In this document: in pieces, positions 1 to 6,296 of the stretch | How positions within the stretch are numbered: position 1 is the first letter of the stretch | Layout: each line of letters opens with the position of its first letter | Assembly (NCBI GenBank): GCA_903857815.1 | Contig: CAIOGK010000005.1 | Coordinates: 1-13,388, forward strand | Origin: Candidatus Falkowiibacteriota bacterium | GTDB taxonomy: Bacteria > Patescibacteriota > Patescibacteriia > Patescibacteriales > UBA12465 | DNA length: 13,388 bases | Direction: 5' to 3' | Program-made: the position numbers and the translations under genes | The notes under the pieces: model-generated | The model's database searches: none | Told to the model about the DNA's origin: nothing | What the model saw: the letters and a program-made list of their open reading frames with translations, nothing else

Positions 1-1
1 A

Positions 2-40
2 ATTTATCAGACATGACCATGTCTAGCTATTTTGATAAAT
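2..40. other. nested inverted repeats before the first gene
   Basis: Two inverted repeats are visible: ATTTATCA (2-9) with TGATAAAT (33-40), and AGACATG (9-15) with CATGTCT (18-24). Together they could fold into a long hairpin ending 7 nt before the ATG at 48. No T-run follows, so it is not an obvious terminator. It could be the end of an upstream element or an operator. The window edge prevents a decision. Confidence 0.3.
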
Positions 41-47
41 AGAATAT

Positions 48-482
48 ATGAAAATAGTAAAGGCTACAATTAAAAATATTTCGGAGATTAATAGATTAAA
101 TGAGAAATATTTTAAAGAAATTAGAGATTTTAAAAAAATTATTGAAAGTGATAACGATTATTTTTATGTTGGGATTAAAGATGGTAAAGTAATTGGTTTT
201 AGTGGTTTTCATTATTATCCTTGGAATAATTCTGCAACAATAATTAATATATTTATTCACCCCGATTTTCGTCGCCAAGGATATGGAAGTAAATTTATTA
301 AAAAAATAGTGAATGAGGCTAAAAAAATAAAAGTTAGAGTAATTATTGCGGAAGCGCCATCTTTAAATAATGTTCTTAAAGTTTATCTGAAAAATAATTT
401 TAGAATTTGTGGCTCAAATGATAGATATTATAGTAATGTTGGCAAAGAAATCGCTATTTTTTTGTCTTTAGATTTATGCTAG
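48..482 (+). CDS. GNAT-family N-acetyltransferase
   Basis: A 144-residue protein of the usual size for a single-domain GNAT acetyltransferase, which moves an acetyl group from acetyl-CoA to an amine. The acetyl-CoA pyrophosphate-binding loop (motif A) is clear as R75-R-Q-G78-Y-G80, just after the strand IINIFIHP. The N-terminal half carries the expected strand GKVIGFSGF (residues 46-54). The C-terminal part contains VYLKNNFRICGSN, matching motif B (LYxKxGF) of the family. The start is fixed by an in-frame TAA at 36-38; no Shine-Dalgarno sequence is visible. The substrate cannot be told from sequence: it could be a ribosomal protein, an amino sugar, or a toxin-like small molecule. It ends 96 nt before tRNA-Glu and is probably transcribed separately from it. 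The family call is secure; the specific role is unknown. Confidence 0.85.
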   Translation: MKIVKATIKNISEINRLNEKYFKEIRDFKKIIESDNDYFYVGIKDGKVIGFSGFHYYPWNNSATIINIFIHPDFRRQGYGSKFIKKIVNEAKKIKVRVIIAEAPSLNNVLKVYLKNNFRICGSNDRYYSNVGKEIAIFLSLDLC

Positions 483-500
483 ATTGTTTTATTTTACTTC

Positions 501-529
501 TTGACAGAAACATAGTTTATCTATAAAAT
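501..529 (+). promoter_or_regulatory. promoter of tRNA-Glu
   Basis: TTGACA at 501-506 and TAAAAT at 524-529 are separated by 17 nt, a near-consensus housekeeping promoter. Transcription would start near 536, about 43 nt before the mature tRNA, leaving a short 5' leader for RNase P to remove. Confidence 0.75.
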
Positions 530-535
530 GAAGTT

Positions 536-557
536 AAATCTAAGCACTTAGATTTTT
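536..557 (+). other. perfect hairpin plus T-run in the tRNA-Glu leader
   Basis: AAATCTAAG (536-544) pairs perfectly with CTTAGATTT (547-555) and runs into a short T stretch. It lies between the promoter and the tRNA. It could end transcription coming from the acetyltransferase gene, or sit at the very 5' end of the tRNA precursor. The stem is AT-rich, so as a terminator it would be weak. Confidence 0.45.
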
Positions 558-578
558 ATTTTGGCCAATATAAATAAT

Positions 579-650
579 GGTCCCTTCGTCTAGTGGTTAG
601 GACGTCAGGTTTTCATCCTGTTAACAGGGGTTCGATTCCCCTAGGGACTA
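579..650 (+). tRNA. tRNA-Glu (anticodon TTC)
   Basis: A 72-nt cloverleaf. The acceptor stem GGTCCCT (579-585) pairs with AGGGACT (643-649, one G-T), and the discriminator is A650. The anticodon arm has CAGG/CCTG around the loop TTTTCAT, giving anticodon TTC and hence glutamate. The T arm is AGGGG-TTCGATT-CCCCT (626-642), perfect. CCA is not encoded, so it must be added after transcription. The body closely resembles bacterial tRNA-Glu. The 3' half (607-651) is duplicated exactly at 7139-7183, which marks this gene as a likely integration target. The last bases plus the trailer recur in repeat copies at 4243 and 8252, and with changes at 9811. Confidence 0.97.
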
Positions 651-658
651 CACTTTAG

Positions 659-682
659 AAATAGGTTAATAGCCTATTTTTT
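659..682 (+). terminator. tRNA-Glu terminator (founder copy of the family A trailer)
   Basis: AAATAGG (659-665) pairs with CCTATTT (673-679) around the loop TTAATAG, followed by a run of T. From GACTACAC at the end of the tRNA to the G after the T-run (646-683), 38 nt are identical to 4317-4354. Confidence 0.85.
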
Positions 683-726
683 GTTGGGGATTTTATTATC
701 AATTAATAAATTAGAAAAATAAATAT

Positions 727-1473
727 TTATTCCGGATCTTTCGACCCTATTTGCCACAAAAAATCAAAATAGGCTCGTAAAGTATTAGAAAATTCTTTGC
801 TTTCAATAATAAAACCAAAATTTTCTGCCTTAGTAGAAATCATTGCAACTTTGAAATCATAGATCATAATCATTGAAGCGTAAAACATATTAGGTGGCAG
901 ATATCGAACATGGCGTTTCCACTTTTCACTTTCTTGCCCATAAATTTCATCATGGACATCATCGGATTTAGGATGCAGGGCGAAGGAAACAATTTTATTG
1001 TCAGCTCGTTTCTTGATATATTCTGCGGAAAATTGCCGACCGGTAAAATCAATGAAATCTTTAACCCTAACTATTTGTTGTATTTTTTTGCTTCGACATT
1101 TTAGAGTATCTTCATAAATTCTTTTAATTCCTTCTCGACCTTCAAAAAATTGTACTCGAGGACGTAGTTGATAGGAAGTAAATAAATGATTTAAGTCTGG
1201 CAAGGCAGCTTCCATGATTTTTTTTCGACTTTCTAGGATATTAATAATAGTGCTAGGTTCTTGCGCTAAAAAAAATTTAATCTTTCCCTTATTAGACGAG
1301 CCGACTAAACCTAGTGAGGTTAATTCGTCTAATATGCCATAAGCAGTGGTTCTCTTGATGCCGGATTTTTTTGCTATTTCTGGTACCTTAGTTTTACCCA
1401 GCTCTAAACAGGCTAAATATATCTTAGCTTGTTTTTCGGTTAATCCTGATTGTATTAATGCCTTTTCGTACAT
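727..1473 (-). CDS. TrmB-like transcriptional regulator (winged helix)
   Basis: A 248-residue regulator. Residues 1-70 form a TrmB/MarR-type winged helix: the helices of SGLTEKQAKIYLACLELG, the recognition helix GIKRTTAYGILDELTSLGLV, and a wing ending KIKFFLAQEP. After a helical linker, the C-terminal half begins with RPRVQFFEGREGIKRIYEDTL. That signature is typical of TrmB-like regulators in CPR and archaea, whose C-terminal domain senses a ligand. An upstream TTG in the same frame (1519-1521) would give 264 residues, but it lies inside the -35 box of a perfect promoter, so ATG at 1471-1473 is chosen. The leader would be only about 12 nt and shows no Shine-Dalgarno. It is divergent from the radical SAM gene and is a natural candidate to control it and itself. 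The ligand is unknown. Confidence 0.85.
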   Translation of the reverse strand: MYEKALIQSGLTEKQAKIYLACLELGKTKVPEIAKKSGIKRTTAYGILDELTSLGLVGSSNKGKIKFFLAQEPSTIINILESRKKIMEAALPDLNHLFTSYQLRPRVQFFEGREGIKRIYEDTLKCRSKKIQQIVRVKDFIDFTGRQFSAEYIKKRADNKIVSFALHPKSDDVHDEIYGQESEKWKRHVRYLPPNMFYASMIMIYDFKVAMISTKAENFGFIIESKEFSNTLRAYFDFLWQIGSKDPE

Positions 1474-1492
1474 ATTTTTCGACAACAAATTT

Positions 1493-1521
1493 ATTATATA
1501 ATTTATGCTAAAATTTGTCAA
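1493..1521 (-). promoter_or_regulatory. consensus promoter of the TrmB-like regulator
   Basis: Read on the minus strand, TTGACA (1521-1516) and TATAAT (1498-1493) are separated by exactly 17 nt, a perfect sigma-70-type match. The predicted start of transcription is about 12 nt before ATG 1473. Its place in the divergent gap makes it suitable for autoregulation. Confidence 0.85.
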
Positions 1522-1650
1522 TATATTGAAATTTATGAATAATAATAGACAAAATTATAGACTATTTTTTAAGGATACCATACTATTATCAGTTAATCTA
1601 GAAAGTTGATTAATTAAGAACATTAACAATTTAAAACAAAGGATAATATT

Positions 1651-3042
1651 ATGAAAAAATCAATTCGACAAAATTGGGAAAACAATCGCGCTATTTGGCT
1701 TAAAAATAATTTAAGCGCTGATCTAATTAAATTATGTCAAAGAAACGACATAGAAATACCGAAAATGGTAAATCCTGATAGTGATGGAAATAGATGGGGC
1801 AACTGGCAGTGGCACATAAAAAACAGAGTGACCACGGTCAGTGATTTATTAAAGCTCCACCCGGAGTATGTAGGCCAGGAAAAAGCATTAGCTAGGTGGC
1901 TAGAATCCTATGATTTAAGTATTTTACCGCTTAATCAGATTCAACCCAATGGAATTAATAAATTCTTGCCTCATCCGGGAGTAATTTCAGAAATTGATCC
2001 TTACGGTGTTCAACAGGAGCATGCCTTGATATTGCGTGAGCGAGACAATCAAAAATATTATTTGTCCACACGCAAACCAGGTTATGCCACTTTTTTACCA
2101 ATAATCGGTGGTGGGGCTAATCGAGTTTATTGTCCAATTGGTTGCGCTGGTTGCTATCGTGGACCACAAACCAGATTCAATGAACCATTGCGGAATATCA
2201 AGGAGGATGGTTCGATTGAGAATATTATTATTCCTAATCCAGTTGACCAAATACGTTGGCTGGTAGAAGAATGGAATAGTAATCAAGAGTTCAAGAACGT
2301 TTACGATATTTTAATTTCCGGAGGCGAACCGATGATGCTCTCCAATTCTGTTTGGAAACTAATGTTAATGGAATTAGAAAAAGCTACAAATTTACGCAGC
2401 TTTCGTATTTGCACCGGCGCCTTGTTTCTTGGATTACCTTTTCGTTTTGATGAAGAATTTATTAATTTATTAACTGATTTTCGTAATCGAACCGGCATTC
2501 AGGTTAAATTAAGTGTACATATCAGTCATCCGGAAAATATTACTCCGGAAGCAATTATTTATGCTCGTCGATTGGTTAGCGCTGGGATAGAGTTATTACC
2601 GCAGTGTCCGCTTGAAGCAGGAGTTAATTTTTGGATGAACGATTTAGAAAAAACAGAGCAAACTCTTCGCCGATTAGATTTATTGTTGGCCACTGTTATC
2701 GGCGTTCGGGGTTATAAATGGATTATTGATATGCAAAGACGCCGAGTTAATGAAGGCGTGTCTATTCTTAGCGCCATAGAAGTATGGCGTCGTTTACATG
2801 ATTGTCATCAAGGCGAATCGGATATTACTCGTCCAACGTCATTAGCGTTATTTTTTCCTCATGAACTAGGCAATCTAAATTTATCTTTTCATTCTCTTTG
2901 GGCAATAAAGATGGAAGTAGCAAAAGATGTTGTTAAATATCAAATTCCTCACCCAGCAGGAGGTTGGTTGAATTACGAAGAACCACTATGGAAAGAGGTA
3001 AATGACGATGAAAAAATATTAGAAAAATTGCGCAATTCATAA
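1651..3042 (+). CDS. KamA-like radical SAM protein (lysine 2,3-aminomutase family)
   Basis: A 463-residue radical SAM enzyme. The [4Fe-4S] ligands are C161-x3-C165-x2-C168 in VYCPIGCAGCYR. The SAM-binding GGEP motif is G224-G-E-P227 in DILISGGEPMML. The N-terminal GNWQWHIKNRVTTVSDLL matches the W-x2-W-Q-x4-NR segment that opens lysine 2,3-aminomutases. The stretch VHISHPENITPEA with GIELLPQCPLEAGVN matches the later barrel strands of that family. True aminomutases bind PLP through a lysine in a GGGK motif near the C terminus; here I see only HPAGGWL (434-440), so the PLP lysine is not evident and the reaction may differ. It is longer than typical KamA (about 400 residues) or EpmB (about 340). 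The start has AAAGGA (1638-1643) 7 nt upstream. It is divergent from the TrmB-like gene and monocistronic, ending in a strong terminator. Family certain, substrate unknown. Confidence 0.82.
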   Translation: MKKSIRQNWENNRAIWLKNNLSADLIKLCQRNDIEIPKMVNPDSDGNRWGNWQWHIKNRVTTVSDLLKLHPEYVGQEKALARWLESYDLSILPLNQIQPNGINKFLPHPGVISEIDPYGVQQEHALILRERDNQKYYLSTRKPGYATFLPIIGGGANRVYCPIGCAGCYRGPQTRFNEPLRNIKEDGSIENIIIPNPVDQIRWLVEEWNSNQEFKNVYDILISGGEPMMLSNSVWKLMLMELEKATNLRSFRICTGALFLGLPFRFDEEFINLLTDFRNRTGIQVKLSVHISHPENITPEAIIYARRLVSAGIELLPQCPLEAGVNFWMNDLEKTEQTLRRLDLLLATVIGVRGYKWIIDMQRRRVNEGVSILSAIEVWRRLHDCHQGESDITRPTSLALFFPHELGNLNLSFHSLWAIKMEVAKDVVKYQIPHPAGGWLNYEEPLWKEVNDDEKILEKLRNS

Positions 3043-3045
3043 AAT

Positions 3046-3080
3046 AAGGACGACAGATTGATTTCTGCCGTCCTTTTCTA
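3046..3080 (+). terminator. terminator of the radical SAM gene
   Basis: A 12-bp stem with one mismatch: AAGGACGACAGA (3046-3057) with TCTGCCGTCCTT (3064-3075), then TT. It starts 4 nt after the stop codon. Confidence 0.88.
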
Positions 3081-3099
3081 TAATTATAATTTTTAAATA

Positions 3100-3180
3100 C
3101 TACCCTAAAATTTCCGCCCACTTCTCAATTTCCCTAATAATCCCGTCAAAATTTTGACAAACTTCGGAGCGTAGGACTAC
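3100..3180 (+). repeat. family A repeat, copy 1 (divergent tail)
   Basis: The block starting CCTAAAATTTCCGCCCACTT is shared with copies at 4243, 8252 and 9811, with mostly transition differences. It ends GTAGGACTAC rather than TTAAGACTACAC, and it lacks the tRNA-Glu trailer hairpin; a different hairpin follows at 3188. Read on the minus strand, the block is an open frame of about 24 codons (VLRSEVCQNF... KWAEILG) ending in TAG at 3102-3100. Confidence 0.8.
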
Positions 3181-3187
3181 TAATCTA

Positions 3188-3218
3188 AAAAAAGCCGCGG
3201 CATTAGCTGGGCTTTTTT
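3188..3218. terminator. bidirectional terminator between convergent genes
   Basis: AAAAAAGCC (3188-3196) pairs with GGCTTTTTT (3210-3218). It has an A-run on the left and a T-run on the right, so it can stop transcription both from the radical SAM side (+) and from the acetyltransferase gene that ends at 3231 (-). Confidence 0.8.
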
Positions 3219-3230
3219 GTTATTATCAAT

Positions 3231-4112
3231 TTATTTAATATTTTTTAGATCGTCTCTTATTTTTAAAATTTCAGTTTGATCATTCTCATACGCCTTGTCT
3301 TTTTCTTGGTTAAACTTTTGGTCTTTTATTTGGGCTGCCAATAATTGTTTTTCTTTCTGGTCGGCAGTATTAACAAAAATTAATAAATTTTTATCAATTG
3401 TTTTTTTATCAGTAAAATCTTCTGGTCTCAAAAGATTAATACCCCTGTAACCTTTCAATAATAATTCAGCAATCAATTCTTTATTGTTAGGGTCAACCAA
3501 GATTTCGTCATCTACTTCTTTTTCGTCTGTTTCTAATAATTTTAATTTTCCTGATTCTACTTCCTGCGTCCAATCTTTTTCAATTTTATCATTATTAATT
3601 AAGTTTTTACGATAAAAATAATTTGTTTCATCGCTACGTTCATCAATCCCGTCAAGCTCATAACCAACTTTTAAACGTAAGCGCATACTCGGAAAGTTAT
3701 CCTGGGAGATAGTGGTTAGAATTGACTCTTTGCCGGCTTCGCGAGCAATTCGATCTTGTTCATAAGACAGTTTTTCACCGATACCTTGACCCCTCTTGGA
3801 TTTATCAATAACAGTACCGGCCGCCCAGGCCTCGTTATCTTTTATATTCTTCCCCATAGTTCCGTTTTCTAAAACCACAATTGACGTACCAATTGTTTTA
3901 CCGTTTTCCGTTGCTTTTATTACCTGAAGTTTATTTTCTTGAATTTGTTTCTGTCTAAAAGCGGCCATTTTTTCAAATGTTGATTGTTCTGGAACTTTAG
4001 AAAAATCATTATCAATTTCAAATTTATAATAATCAGCCACATTATCAATATCTTCCGGGTCAACCGCGGAAGTTGTAATTTGTTCCATATTTTCAGCTTT
4101 TTCAGGATTCAT
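3231..4112 (-). CDS. GNAT-family acetyltransferase with a charged C-terminal extension
   Basis: A 293-residue protein in two parts. Residues about 12-170 are a GNAT fold: KTIGTSIVVLENG (72-84) is the central strand, AWAAGTVIDKSKRGQGIGEKL holds the acetyl-CoA loop R107-G-Q-G110-I-G112, and NFPSMRLRLKVGYELDG matches motif B. Residues about 170-293 form a lysine- and glutamate-rich tail, with a middle portion (GYRGINLLRPEDF) suggestive of a small folded unit and a C-terminal coiled-coil-like stretch. The tail has no function I recognise. The start ATG (4110-4112) has no visible Shine-Dalgarno; ATG at residue 9 is an alternative. The gene converges on the radical SAM gene and is not in an operon. 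Being transcribed against the repeats on both sides, it may be an independent insertion. Confidence 0.8.
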   Translation of the reverse strand: MNPEKAENMEQITTSAVDPEDIDNVADYYKFEIDNDFSKVPEQSTFEKMAAFRQKQIQENKLQVIKATENGKTIGTSIVVLENGTMGKNIKDNEAWAAGTVIDKSKRGQGIGEKLSYEQDRIAREAGKESILTTISQDNFPSMRLRLKVGYELDGIDERSDETNYFYRKNLINNDKIEKDWTQEVESGKLKLLETDEKEVDDEILVDPNNKELIAELLLKGYRGINLLRPEDFTDKKTIDKNLLIFVNTADQKEKQLLAAQIKDQKFNQEKDKAYENDQTEILKIRDDLKNIK

Positions 4113-4242
4113 AATAATATTTTAACATATCATTTTAATTATATATAGCTTGAGATTACACTTTTAGTCGATTTTTAGTGACTTGTCATAATAACATTTT
4201 TAGGAGTAAAGGCCAAGGTTTTAAAAATCATAAAATATTTAA

Positions 4243-4354
4243 CTATCCTAAAACTTCCACCCACTTCCCAATTTCCCCAATAATCTCGTCAAAATTTTGA
4301 GAAATTTCAGACTTTAAGACTACACTTTAGAAATAGGTTAATAGCCTATTTTTT
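4243..4354 (+). repeat. family A repeat, copy 2, with tRNA-Glu trailer terminator
   Basis: The ~80-nt family A block is followed by GACTACAC and the hairpin AAATAGG...CCTATTTTTT. The last 38 nt (4317-4354) are identical to the end and trailer of tRNA-Glu (646-683). The hairpin (4331-4354) should terminate + strand transcription. On the minus strand the block again reads as an open frame (VLKSEISQNF... KWVEVLG) ending in TAG at 4245-4243. Confidence 0.88.
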
Positions 4355-4383
4355 GATAGGGAGTTTATCGCTTTGGAACGGCA

Positions 4384-4403
4384 TGATATAATTATTGTAT
4401 AAT
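4384..4403 (+). promoter_or_regulatory. two overlapping -10 elements for the small membrane gene
   Basis: An extended -10, TGATATAAT (4384-4392), is followed by a second TATAAT at 4398-4403. There is no good -35 box. The pair lies 30 nt after the family A terminator and 21 nt before ATG 4425. An in-frame TTG at 4395 lies inside this region, so it is not used as the start. Confidence 0.6.
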
Positions 4404-4424
4404 AAAGCTGGAAATATTAAAAAT

Positions 4425-4595
4425 ATGAAAAAATCTAAAAAGATGATTGTTTTGATTGTTGTTATTTTGTCGGCCATTGTTTTAGCTTATGTTTTATTTA
4501 TTAATTATACTTTGAGGTGGCAAGCTTCTCGCGAAACTCCGCTGGGCGGATCACAAGCTGTTCTTAGTAATGATGATTGGCGCTACGGCAGATAA
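4425..4595 (+). CDS. small single-pass membrane protein
   Basis: A 56-residue protein: a basic N terminus (MKKSKKM), one hydrophobic segment of about 20 residues (MIVLIVVILSAIVLAYVLFI), and a short polar tail ending NDDWRYGR. With this charge pattern the tail should face outside. It resembles the N-terminal anchors of the neighbouring cysteine-rich proteins but ends before any cysteine domain. An open frame with spaced cysteines starts 36 nt after the stop (4632-4820), so this may be the surviving front of a broken anchored protein. The start ATG 4425 is chosen because the upstream TTG at 4395 lies in the promoter. I do not recognise the family. Confidence 0.55.
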   Translation: MKKSKKMIVLIVVILSAIVLAYVLFINYTLRWQASRETPLGGSQAVLSNDDWRYGR

Positions 4596-4631
4596 ATATA
4601 TTAAAAATTTAAATGTTCTATATAAATATAA

Positions 4632-4820
4632 TTATTCCAGAGACCCCTGCAAGAATCATTAATCTACAAGGATTATTGTGGTGATGTATATTGTTATCAA
4701 TCATTCCTAATTTGCAATGTTATTGTTAGTGAAAATTATGATTGTCAAATAAAGGATATTAAAAAAATCGTTCCAACATCGTCCCACTCTCCCCGCAAGT
4801 ACAATATAATCGCCATTTAG
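4632..4820 (+). pseudogene. cysteine-containing coding remnant without a start
   Basis: This frame is open for 62 codons from a TAA (4629-4631) to TAG (4818-4820) and has no ATG, GTG or TTG start. The middle reads YKDYCGDVYCYQSFLICNV...NYDCQI, with four spaced cysteines similar in texture to the anchored proteins nearby. Its last part runs into the family B repeat at 4769, so the true coding end is probably near 4766. The simplest reading is the back half of a secreted protein whose front is the 4425 gene or has been lost. The evidence is composition and spacing only. Confidence 0.35.
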
Positions 4821-4830
4821 GCGGTTTTTT
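4769..4830 (+). repeat. family B repeat, copy 1, with terminator
   Basis: CGTTCCAACATCGTCCCACT is followed by CTCCCCGCA, then a hairpin ATCGCC (4809-4814) / GGCGGT (4820-4825) with a T-run. The TCCCACTCTCCCCGC core resembles the 3' strand of the T stem plus acceptor of a tRNA-Ser. Copies are at 5290, 6209 and 6943. Confidence 0.78.
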
Positions 4831-4838
4831 GTTATAAT
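4830..4838 (+). promoter_or_regulatory. extended -10 promoter
   Basis: TGTTATAAT directly overlaps the end of the family B terminator T-run. No -35 match is seen. Transcription would start near 4845, about 33 nt before ATG 4878. Confidence 0.6.
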
Positions 4839-4877
4839 TAAATTAGGTTATTGTAAAAATACATACCATTCTAATCT

Positions 4878-5288
4878 ATGAAAAAGTTATCCTCTAGAGA
4901 AAAAAAGTTTATTATTGTTTTGTTGGCCATCACATTGAGCGGAGTTTTATATACTGTTATATCCAACCTATCCTTAAGGGATATTAGGAATAATAGAACA
5001 GAAAAAAATAGAGAAAAAATAATGAAAATATCTGGAATGAGTAAAGAGGATTTAAACGTTGCTTACCAAAATAATAGTAATTTTTGTTTAATTAATGAAG
5101 ATTGTACGTCTTCCTGTTGTGGCACATGCTCTCCATGGAACAAATTTTATAAATTCCCCGCAGAAGACGTGATCATCTATCCAGATCTTTCAAGAAATTG
5201 TCTGAATGTTGTCTCCTGTGTTTCCAATGGTTGCGTTGCAACGGAGCGCAATTTTTTATTATATCGCATTGAAACGCTATTTAAATAA
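4878..5288 (+). CDS. membrane-anchored cysteine-rich protein
   Basis: 136 residues. A basic start (MKKLSSREKK) precedes one membrane segment (about 11-30), a polar linker, and a C-terminal cysteine-rich domain. The domain has FCLINEDCTSSCCGTCS followed by NCLNVVSCVSNGCVA, eight cysteines in all. The C-x4-DC-x3-CCG-x-C ... C-x5-C-x4-C layout resembles small bacterial lipoprotein-like proteins with a CxxDxDC...CCG pattern, none of which has a known function as far as I know. The topology predicts the cysteines outside the membrane, where they could form four disulfides. It is monocistronic: extended -10 promoter upstream, family B terminator 1-2 nt after the stop. No Shine-Dalgarno is visible. 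It is a real gene by motif and context; the role is unknown. Confidence 0.75.
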   Translation: MKKLSSREKKFIIVLLAITLSGVLYTVISNLSLRDIRNNRTEKNREKIMKISGMSKEDLNVAYQNNSNFCLINEDCTSSCCGTCSPWNKFYKFPAEDVIIYPDLSRNCLNVVSCVSNGCVATERNFLLYRIETLFK

Positions 5289-5289
5289 G

Positions 5290-5353
5290 CATTCCAACTA
5301 CGTCCCACCCTCTCCGCAGATTGTAAATAGCTCTAATGTTAGAGCTATTTTTT
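5290..5353 (+). repeat. family B repeat, copy 2, with strong terminator
   Basis: CATTCCAACTACGTCCCACC is followed by CTCTCCGCAGATT and a perfect 10-bp stem AAATAGCTCT (5325-5334) / AGAGCTATTT (5341-5350) with a T-run. TCCCACCCTCTCCGCA is what the 3' end of a tRNA-Ser looks like, but the matching 5' arm is absent. It abuts the stop codon of the upstream gene. Confidence 0.85.
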
Positions 5354-5383
5354 GATTAGGAGGATATGATTTTGGCATAAAAA

Positions 5384-5392
5384 TGGTATAAT
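5384..5392 (+). promoter_or_regulatory. extended -10 promoter
   Basis: TGGTATAAT lies 30 nt beyond the terminator and 31 nt before ATG 5424. The stretch between terminator and -10 (GATTAGGAGGATATGATTTT) resembles the corresponding stretch after the family A copy at 4354, so the promoter seems to travel with the terminator. Confidence 0.65.
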
Positions 5393-5423
5393 AAAAGTAA
5401 TAAGAGAATTAATTAAATTTTTT

Positions 5424-6197
5424 ATGGATAATGTAATCACAAAAAAGAAGCCAAAAAAGCTAATGGTTATTATTATATTAACCAGTGTAATAGTTATTTT
5501 AGGATGGGCAGGTTTAACTAGGGCCGGATATATTGATAATTATTTAAATATAGGTTTTTTGTGTCCAGAATCTAGTCAGACAAATTATTCTTCAGACAGT
5601 CTTTTCCCCTCAAATAATTTTGGTCCATCTTGTCCTAGTTGCGTGTCCAGAAAGCCAGTTATTTATTTTTACCCCGAACAAGAAGAAAATATCTCGGTTA
5701 AATTAAGTTTTCAGGGACAGCTAACAACTACGTACCCTAACTATGATAATGGCTGGAATATAACCGCTTATCCAGATGGCAAAATTATTAATCAAGCCGA
5801 TAACAGAGAATACAGTTATTTATTCTGGGAAGGGAAAGATAAAGACGCTAAATATGATTTAAGCAATGGATTCGTTGTTAAAGGCTCAGAAGCGGCAGAA
5901 TTTTTACAATCGAAGTTAGCAACTTTAGGTCTAAGCCCTAAAGAATATAATGAGTTTATTGTTTATTGGTTACCAGCCCTGCAACATAATGAATATAATC
6001 TTATTCATTTTGCTACTAAAGAAGAATATGACAATCGAGCTATTTTAGATATCAATCCTCAGCCTGATTCTATGCTCAGAGTTTTTATGGTTTTTAAAAG
6101 TATTGACGGTAATATTAAAATTGCTCCGCAAGTTATTAAGCCCTTTACTCGAAAAGGATTTACCGTTATTGAATGGGGTGGCTCTAATCTTGATTAA
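5424..6197 (+). CDS. membrane-anchored surface protein of the KPVIYFYP type
   Basis: 257 residues. A lysine-rich start and one membrane helix (about 13-31) are followed by a serine- and asparagine-rich spacer with a CPSC pair, then a conserved domain from K77. The domain opens with KPVIYFYP (77-84) and continues with TYPNYDNGWNITAYPDG, EYSYLFWEG, NGFVVKGSEAAEFL, NEFIVYWLPAL and YNLIHFATKEEY, closing with FTVIEWGGSN. I recognise this set as a widespread conserved domain of unknown function in bacteria and archaea; its aromatic-rich strands suggest a carbohydrate- or wall-binding beta fold, but that is a guess. The topology puts the domain outside the cell. It has its own promoter, and a family B terminator 12 nt after the stop. 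Confidence 0.8.
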   Translation: MDNVITKKKPKKLMVIIILTSVIVILGWAGLTRAGYIDNYLNIGFLCPESSQTNYSSDSLFPSNNFGPSCPSCVSRKPVIYFYPEQEENISVKLSFQGQLTTTYPNYDNGWNITAYPDGKIINQADNREYSYLFWEGKDKDAKYDLSNGFVVKGSEAAEFLQSKLATLGLSPKEYNEFIVYWLPALQHNEYNLIHFATKEEYDNRAILDINPQPDSMLRVFMVFKSIDGNIKIAPQVIKPFTRKGFTVIEWGGSNLD

Positions 6198-6208
6198 TAT
6201 TTGTTATA

Positions 6209-6275
6209 ACCATTCCAACTAAGTCCCACTCTCTCCGCAGATTAAAAAATAGCCCTATTTGAGGGCTATTTTTTT
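6209..6275 (+). repeat. family B repeat, copy 3, with bidirectional terminator
   Basis: ACCATTCCAACTAAGTCCCA is followed by CTCTCTCCGCAGATT and a 13-bp stem (6244-6256 with 6262-6274) that has A on the left and T on the right. It lies between convergent genes ending at 6197 (+) and 6297 (-), so it can serve both. Confidence 0.85.
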
Positions 6276-6296
6276 ATTTGCATAAAAAACAATCAT

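Noticed and set aside
870..1104. Short open frames on both strands inside the regulator gene
   Set aside because: They overlap the TrmB-like coding sequence, have no recognisable motif and no start signals; they are shadows.
2095..2498. Minus-strand open frames inside the radical SAM gene
   Set aside because: The plus strand carries clear catalytic motifs over the same bases.
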